DNA of 64,000 bases from Pomphorhynchus laevis (lineage: Eukaryota; Acanthocephala; Palaeacanthocephala; Echinorhynchida; Pomphorhynchidae), in the NCBI GenBank assembly GCA_012934845.2, contig WNNJ02002217.1, forward strand, positions 1 to 64,000, given 5' to 3'. The position numbers and the translations under genes were made by a program. The notes under the pieces were generated by a model. That model was not told the origin of the DNA, did not search any database, and saw only the letters and a list, made by a program, of their open reading frames with translations. Shown here piece by piece: positions 12,490 to 22,080 of this stretch (position 1 is the first letter of the stretch; the number at the start of each line of letters is the position of its first letter).

Positions 12490-13415
12490 AAAACTGCTTG
12501 CACGCAGTACTCTATATGCGGGCGAACGAGAGTGCAGTAAGGACGTTTGAAAACATATGGATTAATACGATTAAATGCATTTTTGACGAGGCATATAGCT
12601 CGCAAAGCCTTGCTATAGGCAAACTCTGTATTTGACCGAGATTTCAATGTCCTATGCACCATGACACCCAGATCCCTATACTCCATGACGACATTAAGAA
12701 TTGAAGTTCCTAGGCGAAAACGACGGTCATCGCAACGCCTTCCTAATTTCATGTAGCCGCATTTGTCAACATTAATCTTCCTTCCAGTAACCTCACTCCA
12801 TTGGTATATTTCATTAAGGTCTTCCTGCAGGGAAATGCCAAGCGGATCAATATCATCTACAGACCATAGTTTGAGGTCGTCAGCAAAAGCAAGACAGGGA
12901 CTCTGAATCCGCAGCAACAAATCGTTAAGGAACACAATAAACAGCAGAGGTCCTAGTACGGTACCCTGCGGAACACCACAGTAAACGCGTCTAAGAGTGG
13001 AAAGATGGGTGCCAACTCTCACCCTAAAGAATCGATTACGTAGGAAATCTTGAATCCACTTACACAACATTACAAGAATTCCGTAGTTAAATAGTAATGC
13101 TACCAAACTCTCATGCGGCACCCGATCGAATGCTCTTGAAAAGTCAATGAATACCACATTGATTCATTGGCCGCGACTGACCGCCTCAACCCACATTTCG
13201 CGTGAAGTCAATAAGTTTGTTAAGCAGGAACGACCAGGGAGGAAACCGTGCTGAGAAGACGACATTATTCCGAGTTCCCTCAAGTGATGCCTGATCCGGG
13301 TGGCGATCAACTTTTCAAGCACTTTGCATAGAGAACTAGTCAGGCTGATTGGTCTATAGTCAGTACAAGCCGTTGCAATGGTTTTCTTTGGGATCGGAAC
13401 GACGATGGCAGTTTT
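12459..13415 (-). pseudogene. LINE-B copy 1: reverse transcriptase core (FADD)
   Basis: This is the RT catalytic region. Upstream of 13157 the frame reads DYRPISLTSSLCKVLEK and SSQHGFLPGRSC, with an in-frame stop at about 13158. The 12459-13157 frame then has motif A as VFIDFSRAFDRVPH (residues 2-15), the GVPQGTVLGPLLF turn (61-73) and the catalytic FADD box (91-94), followed by LVRPHIEYCVQA near the C-terminus. The three catalytic aspartates are present, so the copy was inactivated by stops and shifts rather than by active-site loss. It acts in target-primed reverse transcription of its own RNA. Confidence 0.88.
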
Positions 13416-14117
13416 TTAGACTTCAGGAACACATCCACTGGTCAAACTGTTCTCAAAAATAGCAAGAAGGGAAGGAGCCAAATATCTAGATAAATTCTTC
13501 AAGAGAAACGGAGAAATGTCATCAGGGCCAGTAGAGCTAAATGGGTCAAGCTGATCAAGCTGACTTACAATCTCACTAATCGTTACTGGAAGAAAACGCG
13601 AAGATTGCTCTAATGCTACGCCATGCGAAGTGATAGAAGCTTTATGTGAATTATTTGTCGGTAGCGAAAAAGACGTAGCAAGGCATTCCACAATACCACT
13701 CTGAGAAGTTATCATACATCCCTCCGCATTAAGGACATACTTGATTTCTGTGTTAAGGGTTCTGTTGCGACGAACATAAGCCCAGAATAGTTTTGGATTT
13801 CGTGTTACATTATTAGCGATAGACGATTCGAATGCACATCGTTTTGTTGCTTTCACTCTAGTACAAAGATTTCGAACATATTTATATCTGGCAGAGAAAC
13901 TAGAGTCAGAACGCTGAAGCTTCCATAAACAATTTCTTGAACTTATTAGTTGTCTGACGTTGGAATCTATCCATGCAGGTGACTTAGCAGCATAAGAGGA
14001 TTCGCGCATAGGGGCAAGAATATCAGATAATTTATATAGGTAATCAGTGATCATATTCAATGATAGCTTGTCAGTGTTCATGAAAGTACACGGAAATTGA
14101 TTGGCCAAGTTAATCAA
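13416..14117 (-). pseudogene. LINE-B copy 1: linker and RT N-terminal part
   Basis: This 233-codon frame begins inside the element. It contains the linker region SARYKYVRNLC and NPKLFWAYVRRNRTLNTE around residues 75-125, and then the RT entry TGPDDISPFLLKNLSRYLAP near residues 193-212. It ends at a stop just after SGCVPEV, where the family normally continues with W+..IV.P+.KK. That continuation is visible immediately downstream in the same frame (TAIVVPIPKK), so a single stop codon at about 13416 breaks the protein. No start codon can be assigned because the element is truncated. Confidence 0.8.
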
Positions 14118-14199
14118 AACTAATGTGTGTATTTATTTCGACAATGTTTCTCCTTATTTCTTATTTTATGATTAATCCGTAAAATATGGCCAAGGTCTA

Positions 14200-14508
14200 A
14201 ATAAATTACTCAGATTATTATTAATACTGGACAAAGTTATCGAGCTCGGCCATCCGTTGACTTGTTATATATTATTAGTAGTTCTGGTTGTGGCACAACA
14301 TTATCCTCACAGGTATTGCTCGTATTCTTGATAAAGCAGGACACTACTAATCAGCCTGGGTGGGCCTTATCAGCTGCTTACCTAGACCTACATTTCACGT
14401 TTCGACACTTATTATTTGCTTACTCAGTACATTGGCGCTGATCGGATTCGAACTCAGGACGTCTGTATCACGATTCAACTTCACATCTACTAGGCTGGCT
14501 GCTCAAGT
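14200..14508 (-). mobile_element. tRNA-derived SINE-like element (candidate)
   Basis: Read on the minus strand, 14508-14430 resembles a tRNA head. It has a box-A-like AGCCTAGTAGATG (about 14484-14497) and, about 40 bases later, a box-B-like GAGTTCGAATCCG (14443-14455). The body then continues leftward through CGAAACGTGAAATGTAGG and CCCACCCAGGCTGATT. A similar body without the head lies at 15068-15215. Internal Pol III boxes plus a dispersed body suggest a SINE. The acceptor stem pairs poorly, so it is not a functional tRNA. The 3' boundary is uncertain. Confidence 0.45.
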
Positions 14509-15067
14509 GGTGCAGATATACATTTCTGTATTACTTATGGTAGGGAATCATAACACGATGTTATGTGATAATGAGTTGCACAACTTTAACGATCTGCGTG
14601 ACAATCGCGATACCATTTTGAACCTCCCAATTTGCCTTGTGCGCAGTATGAATGAATGGAACCTATGACTTTGTTGAGCATTTATTTCAACACAGTCGCT
14701 TGAATATTAATTAATCTCCTTTAAAATATGCTACATCGGGAGCAGATTCAGAACGAGTGGTCTGGCTTGAACTGATATCGAGCCCATCGAAGTTAATCAC
14801 TCATTATAACTCATCATTTTACCTTCTAGAATGAGTTTGCTGCACGCCATAGAATTTTCTCTAGGTATCTTGTTTCACCTGACGTAGAAGGGAATGACGA
14901 TTGGGTGGTATATCGATGAGAAAACGATCGCTCTAGTACAATTCGGTGAAAGAATAGTAAGTTATTATGATAGTTGAATAAATTTATCGATTCCAAATGA
15001 ATTTTTAATAAGTTGCTTAATTGCAAATATAAATAAATTGTTGTGAATATATTGCATACACGCGCCG
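14509..15067. other. Unclassified sequence between SINE-like pieces
   Basis: I recognise no gene or repeat. Short open frames on both strands have no motif. Confidence 0.5.
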
Positions 15068-15215
15068 ATATTCTTCACTGGTCGGTTTGATATTATCCTC
15101 GTGTGGTTGTTTGAATCCTATCAGCATCACTGTACACTACAATCAGCGTGGATGGACCTCATCAGCAGTGAGCTCACGGCTACATTTCGTGTTTCGGTCC
15201 TGTTACTGCTGAACT
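15068..15215 (-). repeat. SINE-like body, second copy
   Basis: This stretch shares the body of the candidate SINE at 14200-14508. AATCAGCGTGGATGG matches AATCAGCCTGGGTGG, CTACATTTCGTGTTTCGG matches CTACATTTCACGTTTCGA, and both have TATTATCCTC upstream. The tRNA-like head is not recognisable here, so it is a truncated relative. Confidence 0.45.
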
Positions 15216-15366
15216 CCTTGTCGCCGAAAAGCTGGTTTGTATTTGGCTTATATACCAAATTACACAATTAATGTGTTCTATATTTGGTGTGGGCGGTAAC
15301 TAATATTCGCAATTCGAATCCACCACACACCGATTTTTTATTTCGTTCTTATACGAAATGTTCACT

Positions 15367-15456
15367 GGACAGTAAACCGTAAGCTGTCTTTATCACAATA
15401 GTAAAAAGGACAGCTTACGGTTTACTGTCCAAAATCAGACAGCTTACGGTTTACTG
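15367..15456. repeat. Hairpin with 22-bp perfect arms plus a third arm copy
   Basis: GGACAGTAAACCGTAAGCTG starts an arm at 15367-15388 that is exactly complementary to 15409-15430 across a 20-base spacer. The right arm recurs in direct orientation at 15438-15456. The structure would fold strongly as RNA or single-stranded DNA. It could be the edge of a small inverted-repeat transposon; no second end was found. Confidence 0.8.
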
Positions 15457-15599
15457 AAACCTAAATCTTGATTTAACTGAAAATACCAGTAGGTAAGCTT
15501 GCAGATTAATCTTATTGAATAAGTGACTGTTCTAAACGATTAATGTAAATGTATCCTGTTGAATTCTGAAGTTAGTAGAACATTTAAATCAGTGTGTGA

Positions 15600-15922
15600 C
15601 AACATAATTGAATTAGCGCACACTACGATCGACCCCAAAAGATCTTTAAAGGTAGAAACTGATGCCTTCAATTAGGCAATTGGTGCGATTTTGTCACAAG
15701 ATGTTAGCCGGTCGCGTTTTTCAAAAATGCATTGCAGCATCCACACGCAATAACTGTTCTGTCGAAAAAGAAACGCTCGCTGTAGTAAAAGCAGTAAAAT
15801 AATCATCTCACTATCTTCAAGGAAGACATTTTAGAATGGTGATGGATCAGCGAAGTACATCATTTCTACAATAAAAATCATAGAAGGCAAATTAAAAACA
15901 AAATTAAAAGAAAACATCAATA
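15600..15922 (+). pseudogene. Gypsy RNase H fragment
   Basis: Plus-strand frames resemble the RNase H segment after a Ty3/gypsy RT. LKVETDAFN and AIGAILSQD occur near 15650-15705, followed in shifted frames by a CSVEKETLAVVKAVK-like stretch and a YLQGRHFRMVMDQRS-like stretch. It compares with TDASDTAIGATLLQ and IEKEAYAIVEAV in gypsy-2. Stops and shifts make it dead. It ends abruptly at about 15922, where LINE-A begins, so LINE-A probably inserted here with 5' truncation. Confidence 0.7.
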
Positions 15923-15924
15923 CA

Positions 15925-16556
15925 TATGACTCCTTTTCAATGACTGATCCTGGTTTGCTCGATCATTTCCTTGTCACTCTTACTCTTACTCGTCCCATCA
16001 TCCTTCTCGACTCCAACATTAGCTATTCCAAGTCGACCATCGAAACTTCTCGATGTCCCTATTCTCTGTGCAGCCTTACTTAATTCTTCACTCTTTTCAC
16101 TTCCACTTAACAATCTTTCTCCCGATGATCTCTGTATTCTGTTTGATTCTGAATACACGAATATCCTCAATGAACTTCTGTCTAGTCGACCCCAACATTT
16201 TCTGTGCATGTACCATGCTCTTTGGTTCAATTCCGACTGTAGTCTTTCTAGGCGTTGACTCCCTTACTCTTATCTTGTATTTAATCGCTTTTTAAAACGT
16301 TCGTTCAACTCCCTCCCTCCAAATCTCCGTGCTTCCTATAGTTCTTTCTGCATCCCCAAATAATTCTTATGCGTACTAAACGTACTATCTTTTAACGAAA
16401 TCTACTTAAGTCATCTTTCAACTTTAAATCTCATTAAAAAATCTAAAGTTCAATTCTTTCACGATCATCTACCTCTTGTTATATAAATCCTGATAAATTT
16501 CTTCTTATATTCTTATCTACAATCTAAGCTATTTAATTTATCATTATTACTAGAAT
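15925..16556 (+). pseudogene. LINE-A copy 1: end of APE endonuclease and linker
   Basis: The frame starts at the SMTDPGLLDHFLVTL stretch, the last catalytic block of the APE-type endonuclease, where SDH has become LDH. It goes on through ALLNSSLFSLPLNNLSPDD and a Trp-containing W.NSDCSLSRR patch, then decays into stops after about 16258. It matches the 464-codon frame at 49989-51383 and is a clear pseudogene. Confidence 0.8.
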
Positions 16557-17080
16557 GCCAGCGAGCGTGACTCAATAGACACCTTCACAATTTAAAATAT
16601 AAAAAGGAAACTAACAACAAAGTAATTAAAAATTAGTCAGTTTCTTTTGACAACTGATGCTGAAGCATCCACCAAAAATTGTAAAAGCTGGTTATCTATA
16701 GGTGTCCTCGGTAGAATTTCTTCTACACAATTTCCCTCGTTGGTTTTATCTTCTGCACACTTTCCCATATCATTCAATTTACGCTGATTAATTACCGCCG
16801 ACGACTCAAAAATGTTAGACAATAAAATAGCATTGTCATCAATGCATAGAGTTGATTGCTGGCTAGTATCATGACCGTAATTATTATGTTGTATTGGCGA
16901 GATAGGTGTATCTTTATTGGAAGAATATTTATGTGTGCATGCTTGGCTATTTTGAGTTTTTTGAATCAAGGCACGTAGTGAGTCCAGTTCAGCTGACGCA
17001 CAGTAGCCGCATAGGAATGTTTTCATCTTGATATCGATAAGTTGATTAGTTGTGCCGGTTACTGATGTCCAAATATCACA
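16557..17080 (-). other. Unidentified insert in LINE-A with a 129-codon open frame
   Basis: LINE-A homology stops at about 16556 and resumes at about 17080. The insert holds a minus-strand frame at 16637-17026 of 129 codons, starting MKTFLCGYCASAELDSLRAL. It is polar, rich in Ser, Asn, Gln and Asp, has a CGYC pair near the N-terminus and ends VKRN. I do not recognise it. It could be ORF1 of a transposon, a host gene exon or chance. No terminal repeats or TSD were seen. Confidence 0.4.
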
Positions 17081-17084
17081 TCCC

Positions 17085-17285
17085 TTCTACCCATAGGCCC
17101 TTTACTTCCCATATGCCCTTTGTACCCTCTCTACTATGTAAATACTTCCCATGTGCCCTTTGTACCCTTTGCTTCTAAAGTATACCCTTTAAATATACCC
17201 TTTAAAGGGCATATTCCATATGCCCTTTACTTCCCATATGCGTTTTATGCCCTTTGTACCCTCTCTTCTGTGTAAATACTTCCCT
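17085..17285. repeat. Degenerate tandem repeat of CCCATATGCCCTTTGTACCC
   Basis: LINE-A sequence (compare CCCATAGCCCCCTTGTACCC at about 51171) is expanded here into several imperfect units of ATGCCCTTTGTACCCTCT and TGTAAATACTTCCC. A 12-bp hairpin with arms TAAAGGGCATAT and its complement lies at 17203-17229. The repeat has grown inside a dead LINE coding region. Confidence 0.75.
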
Positions 17286-17866
17286 CCCAGAGCAATTCCA
17301 TCTTCTTCCCGTTTCGCCTAATGAAATTTCTTCGGTTCTTCTTTCATTACCTAATAAAATCTCACCTGACCCAATTCACACTCACATGCTTAAAAATATC
17401 TACTCATCTATCTCGCGTTTCTTAACCACATTGCTCAACTTGTCTATTCATAGCCGTACATTTCCTTCCAACTCTAAAGTGCGAATGTTCGTCCTCATCA
17501 AAAAACAATCTCTCGACCTCTCACTGCCATATTCGTACCGTCCTATATCACTTATCCTAACCCTCTCTAAACTCCTTGAGAGTCTCGTTGTTGAGCAAGC
17601 TAATGCATGTTTCTTTTCTCCAATTTATTTTCCTTTCTTCCAAGCCGCTGTCCGTACAAATCACTATACTGCAACTGCATGTCTTAAAGTTTATAACGAC
17701 TAACTCATATCGTGCGATCAAAAATTATATGGTGTCATAGTTTCTCTTGATCTGTCATCGGCTTTTGACATCGTCGATCACTCAATTCTTGTCAATCGCC
17801 TGTGTCATGATTATGGCTTTTATTTACCCACAATAGCTGGTTTTCTTCATATCTATCAAACCGTAC
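17254..17866 (+). pseudogene. LINE-A copy 1: RT N-terminal half
   Basis: This region covers the start of the RT: NTSLPEQFHLLPVS, then LLSLPNKISPDPI, SYRPISLILTLSKLLESLV and a downstream frame with motif A as SLDLSSAFDIVDHS near 17750. A stop at about 17701 and frame changes break it. Coding stops at 17866, where gypsy-1 inserted. The rest of the RT is at 30594-31328. Confidence 0.8.
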
Positions 17867-17925
17867 TAAGGTATGAAGAAAGTCGATTGATTTTACTCAA
17901 CAATCTAGAAATACACAATACGACA
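17867..17925 (-). repeat. Gypsy-1 3' LTR (59 bp)
   Basis: It matches 21618-21676 with a few differences and both share TCTAGAAATACACAATACGA. On the minus strand it begins TGTCGTATTG, directly after the purine tract. Its outer end has decayed from the TG/CA form seen in the other copy. Confidence 0.85.
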
Positions 17926-18181
17926 TTCTCCCAGGCTTCTTTTAAAGGATTCGATCGTAATCGTCGAGGTAATTAGGTGTTTGGATCTTTCTTCCACACC
18001 TAATAAATTTCGCTTTTTAGAACGATATGATTTTGTTATTCTCCCGATGAATCTTAGGTGGTAAAGCGCTATCTGCACTCGTCTCATCCACGTGACTTGG
18101 CATCGTGCTCTCATCTGCAATACATGATTAGTTATAATCACCGGACCGTGTTGAGGAATCATCGATGAAGTTGTCTACATC

Positions 18182-19195
18182 GTGAGGAATAGGCTGCTAA
18201 GAGCTATATACTTCGTGGTCGACCCGCGGGAACGGGGCCAAGTGTTTCAAGGGCACCACTGTCTTCGTTCCGTCGGAGCGTTCTATGCGCGCTGTTTTCG
18301 AATTGCTCTCCTCGAAATTCACTATTTCCGTTCTGTCGTCGTACTTACTGGTAGCAACGTGTATCTTCAAAACTGCCAGACCTGGATTCAGCAGTCAGTG
18401 TGGGACATTGTTATTCGAGCTCGTTCGCTGTTTAAATTAAAAAACGTTCGTGTAGCGTACAATTGGTGGATACACACACTAACGATCGTAATGCATGCAG
18501 GGCCAGAGGTAAACATTGCTGCCACTGCGTGATATCGAGCGTTCGTGTCATTACTGCAAATTCGATCGTCCGCTAGATGGTGCCGTTCGCGCGCTCTATC
18601 TGGGAATTTCCTGTCCGGTTATACAGACTGGAGTGACTCAACGTGATCCTGTGTCTTAGAAGATAAGACTTGAAATGTCGTGCCATAAATGCGAGCCCTT
18701 GGTCGCAATGTATGCACTCCGAAAGACCGAATAAGAAAAATAGACTGTTTAAACAGTGGATGACCGTATTAACCGACATATCATTACACGCAAATCCGAA
18801 CGGGTATCTCGAGAATTCGTCTATTACTGTGAGTAAATATCGATTATTGTTGCAACTTTAAAGTCCATGGAGATTCTTTCAAAAGGACGAGTAGCTTTGA
18901 TGAGATGATCAGGTTCTATCTGATGATACCGCGGTTTTAGCCTTGCACATGTAGGACAGCTCTAAATAATCTGTCGCACATTAGAAACCGAGAATGGTAA
19001 ATTCCTTGTTCTTACAAAGTGATGCAACCGTGTAACGCCTGGGTGACAGTAGGTGTCGTGAATTTCCTTTAATTTGTTCAGATCGTTAGACGTACATGTC
19101 GAGCGAGTAATTCGGGATAGCGCGTCAGCAGTACAATTCTCGGAGCCGGGACGATAGACTATATCGAATGAGAACGCAGCCAGTTCCATCTTCAA
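18182..19195 (-). pseudogene. Gypsy-1 integrase
   Basis: Integrase inserts the cDNA into host DNA. The minus-strand pieces are, in order: an RNase H tail and zinc-binding region (18962-19195) with RPGSENCTADALSRI, then a CHPGVTRLHHF His pair and, past an in-frame stop, CPTCARLKP. The DDE core follows at 18573-18779 with ECIHCDQGLAFMA (an aspartate) and NSQIERANGTI (the glutamate). The C-terminal part at about 18190-18360 ends VVPLKHLAPFPR. At least two frame changes and several stops interrupt it. Confidence 0.82.
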
Positions 19196-19638
19196 TCGAG
19201 TTAACTTTTTGTTTTTGATTTGACTGCGGTGGGTCTTCTTGAAAGTGAAGGAAACGCTTCATTGATCCGTTATCACGCGAAAATGTTTTCCCAAAAGATA
19301 GTGAAGCCATGATTTCAAGGCTTCGACGATGGCTACCGCTTATTTTTCAACCGAAGAATATGTGCGGGCTGAGGCTTTGAGAGTTTTTGAGAAGAAAGCA
19401 ACAGGGGTGATCGTCTTGTGACAGAACTGCTCCGATTGCGTGATTAGACTAGTATGTTTCCACTGTGAGTGGATTGTCATGATCTATCGTTGTAATCTAT
19501 CGTTGCATCGAGTACGTCGCGACGCATGTCTTCAAATGTCTCAACCGTTTCGGTACGTAACGGAAACGACCGGCATTCGATTAATAGTCGAATACGTTCG
19601 GAATAGTTTCTTATCCATCTTGAGTGATTGGCGAATAT
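19125..19638 (-). pseudogene. Gypsy-1 RNase H
   Basis: Minus-strand frames just after the RT read LTVET and HAIGAVLSQ, then a SFGKTFSRDNGSMKRF stretch and KMELAAFSFDIVYRPGSEN, as expected for the RNase H that degrades template RNA. The pieces lie in different phases and are broken by stops. Confidence 0.7.
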
Positions 19639-20310
19639 TCAAAGTAGTCTCTTCATCTCTCTTTCGCACGTTGGTTTTGTCATGTCTCGGAGTAGTTTAG
19701 TCCGGGCAAAATCTGGACACGGTTTCCTGTGTTCGATTACATAACCGAGAATGCTCAGACTTAGGGTAGATTTTTCACACTTCTCAGCATGCAGAGTTAT
19801 GTTGTATTTCTGGATGGCTTTCAACAGATTGTTGAAGTTTTGGTCATGGTCGTGAATAGAATTACCACACACCACCAAATCATCTAGGTAGGCAAAGGTA
19901 CCATTTAGATTTTTCGTTGAAATGATCTGGTCGATCATCCGCTGGAACACGACGGGAGCGTTCGTGAGGCCAAACGGAATCCGCCTGAACCGGTACAAGG
20001 ATCCGTCGGCTTCAAACGCAGTAAATGATCGGTCGTAGTGGTGCAGCTCTAATTGGTGATACGCCGCTTTTAGGTCAAATTTACTGTAAACAGAGTATCG
20101 CGCGATTTTCTCTAAAAGCGTATCGATTCGGTGTAGGGGATAAGCGTCGAGCAGAGTGAACTTGTTGATAGTTGTGGCATAATCAACCACTAGCCGCGGT
20201 TTGCAGCTATCGCTATTGACTACAACGATATGTGACCTCCATTGTGCTTGACACCTTTCGATGATTCCTTCTTTTAGCATCCTGAGAACTTCACATCTGA
20301 TGAACTTCAT
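19639..20310 (-). pseudogene. Gypsy-1 reverse transcriptase (YLDD intact)
   Basis: This 223-codon frame is the best-preserved gypsy-1 piece. It has LVVDYATTINKFTLLDAYPL (residues 40-59), motif A with SKFDLKAAYHQLEL (Asp79), FTAFEADG (97-103), FRRIPFGLTNAPVVFQR (108-124), catalytic YLDD (141-144) and the thumb start LSILGYVIE. All three catalytic aspartates are visible. No start codon is expected because it derives from a Gag-Pol polyprotein. It ends at a frameshift into RNase H. Confidence 0.9.
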
Positions 20311-20403
20311 ATGATGCAGTGCATATCGTCTGAATTTGACCGCTACTAGACGACAGTCGGATGTCAGGGATGAAAAAAGAGACGGTGTTTGGATCTTGAT
20401 AGC

Positions 20404-20700
20404 TCATATAGCCCAAGTCATCGGTAGTCTTACTCCGTTGAATTTCATAGTGAGAGATTCATGATTCGAAAGAAATGAATGTCTAAGAATAATGTCACTG
20501 CATAAATTGTTGAGACACAAAAAGCGTACGGACTTGTATTCTGCTTCCTTGATGGTCACATCGGCGGTACAGCAGTAACGTATAGCGGATCCGTAGTCAC
20601 TGGACGCCATGAATACTTTGTGCTTAAAGGGAATTCTTCATAACTTTAAGTGTGTCACCATCGTATTGTCAATGAAGTTCTCGCCGCTTTCCGTGTCTAT
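20404..20700 (-). pseudogene. Gypsy-1 aspartic protease (altered active site)
   Basis: A retropepsin-like segment lies between the zinc knuckle and the RT. A minus-strand frame near 20650-20700 has ALIDTES, where the family motif is D-T/S-G; the glycine is replaced by glutamate. The downstream frame at 20404-20610 has DIILRHSFLSNHESL, the I(I/L)G..FL-type second motif with Gly changed to Arg. Both changes suggest an inactive protease. Confidence 0.65.
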
Positions 20701-20749
20701 TAACGCCATGACAGTAAAGTCGTTAAGACGTACTTTAATTTTTCCCGGG

Positions 20750-20962
20750 CTATGTTGTCAGATTTGGCGGCAGATAATGAGAGGTTAACGAGAGACGGAT
20801 ATTGATTAAACTGTTCAATAGTTGTTGCAGCAGAACGAGAGGGAGCGGTGGGTCTGACCGGCAGACAATCGAAAAGTGACCGATTTTATTGCATCTTTGG
20901 CACAGCGCAAGCCTTGCGGGACATTTGCCCTGCGGTGTCGATCCCGTCCACAGAAAAATCAT
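20750..20962 (-). pseudogene. Gypsy-1 nucleocapsid zinc knuckle
   Basis: The minus-strand frame contains CQRCNKIGHFSIVC, an intact CX2CX4HX4C knuckle that would bind element RNA. It follows Gag and precedes protease, as in other gypsy elements. Confidence 0.8.
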
Positions 20963-21187
20963 ACGTATTTCGCGTTTGAGACTAAAGCACAGGGTGGTGA
21001 AGTGCCTTCTGTGTTACTTTATTCAGAGACTGCTGACACATGTGCATCTGACATTCGATATGCTTCAGCATTTTATTGCGCGAACTCCGGTGTTCTGGTC
21101 TTTTCAACTGCATCCAGCAAGGTGAGCTTGGGTACCTCAAGCAATCTTTGCCTAATGTCGCCAGATCTTAATTTAAAAATGAATGCG

Positions 21188-21598
21188 TCACGGACACAAT
21201 ATACGATGTTCGTCGGCTTTTACATCTTTGAATTCGCAATTCTTATCCATTAGATCCAATGCCTGAACGAAATCATCTATTGACTGATTCTGGGACTGTT
21301 TGCATAAGCTTAGCTGAAAACGTGCAAATACTTTGTTTCTTGGCTTTAGGTACAATTCATCCAGTTGTTGTAGCGCGAGATTATAGTCGTTGGTCTTCGA
21401 AATGTAGCTGTAGACGCTAGGCGACACGTGATTTATGAGTATATCGAGCCTATTGTTTTCGTTTAAGTCGGTAAGTTTCGTCAGATACTTTTCGAAGCGC
21501 CGTTTACGATGTGTCCACGAATTTTCTGATTCGGCTGTGTTGATCGACGTTGCAAATGTTTCAGGTTTGAATAGCTTGTCCATATCCCGCAAAGACAA
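21188..21598 (-). pseudogene. Gypsy-1 Gag (capsid)
   Basis: The 136-codon frame starts 20 bases downstream of the 5' LTR. It contains NRLDILINHVSPSVYSYI and LDELYLKPRNKVFARFQL, then a DDFVQALDLMDKNCEF stretch, a capsid pattern I know from metazoan gypsy Gag proteins. It ends at a stop after RILCP, well before the zinc knuckle, so the gene is broken near 21188. The MSLRDMDKLFKPETF start is plausible as the natural N-terminus. Confidence 0.75.
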
Positions 21599-21617
21599 CT
21601 ACATTAGTTGAGTAAAC

Positions 21618-21676
21618 TGTGGTATGAGGAAAGTCGATTGCTTTTACTCAACTATCTAGAAATACACAATACGATA
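21618..21676 (-). repeat. Gypsy-1 5' LTR (59 bp)
   Basis: It starts TGTGGTATGAGG on plus and ends CAATACGATA, followed directly by the TSD CGTAC. A primer-binding site should lie between it and Gag (21599-21617), but I could not assign the tRNA. Confidence 0.85.
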
Positions 21677-22080
21677 CGTACATTTCGAGTTTGTTCTAAC
21701 TCTTCTCTTTCATATCTGTTGTAAAAGAAGACGTCGGCATTCATCATACCTTATCGGATTTTCATTGGGCATTTTTTGCAATGTAATAACTTTGCCATGG
21801 CCGGTCCCAAGCCAGTGCTGAGAAAGGAGGAGGGTTGGCGATAGACTTCGCGACAAGCCAGCCGTAAAACAAAACCGTTGCATCAACTTTATGAAATGTT
21901 GTCTCAATGCTCCAAACGTCAGGACTACGGCGTCCCCGGTAAGCGACGCGCTCAGGTACGGCCTGGCCTGAGCGATAAGTCATCAAGGGTCTCTGCAGTA
22001 AAAGTGACTGCGGGGGGGGTAACCAAACTAGCTACCATACGAAAGCTGAATCAAAAAGAAAACGAGTTCGAATTGCAACA

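Larger units (their letters stand above)
12064..14120 (-). mobile_element. LINE-B copy 1 (non-LTR retrotransposon ORF2, partial)
   Basis: About 2 kb on the minus strand carries, in order, the inter-domain linker, the full RT and the C-terminal region of one non-LTR ORF2. The APE endonuclease and ORF1 that should lie upstream (above 14120) are absent, so the copy is 5' truncated. No poly(A) or TSD was identified. The linker matches the plus-strand fragment at 63349-63579 (RYVRNLC and NPKLFW.YVRRNRTLNT in both). Related RT proteins also occur at 38600-43460. Confidence 0.8.
17867..21676 (-). mobile_element. Gypsy-1, Ty3/gypsy LTR retrotransposon (minus strand)
   Basis: A 3.8-kb element lies in reverse inside LINE-A. 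Its ends are 59-bp direct repeats at 17867-17925 and 21618-21676, flanked by the 5-bp TSD CGTAC (17862-17866 and 21677-21681). Gag, zinc knuckle, protease, RT, RNase H and integrase follow in canonical order from right to left. A purine tract (GGGAGAA on minus) abuts the 3' LTR at 17926-17932. The LTRs are exceptionally short. All genes are frameshifted, so it is dead. Confidence 0.9.

Noticed and set aside
15245-15345. tRNA gene ending near CCACCACACACC
   Set aside because: There is a box-B-like AATTCGAATCC and some end pairing, but no box A at proper spacing and no cloverleaf. At most it is a decayed tRNA-derived piece.
18182-18532. 116-codon plus frame
   Set aside because: It is antisense to the gypsy-1 integrase C-terminal region.
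22012-22018. G-run before the RTE ORF as a programmed frameshift or G-quadruplex
   Set aside because: It is a single short run with no partner runs and lies outside the ORF.
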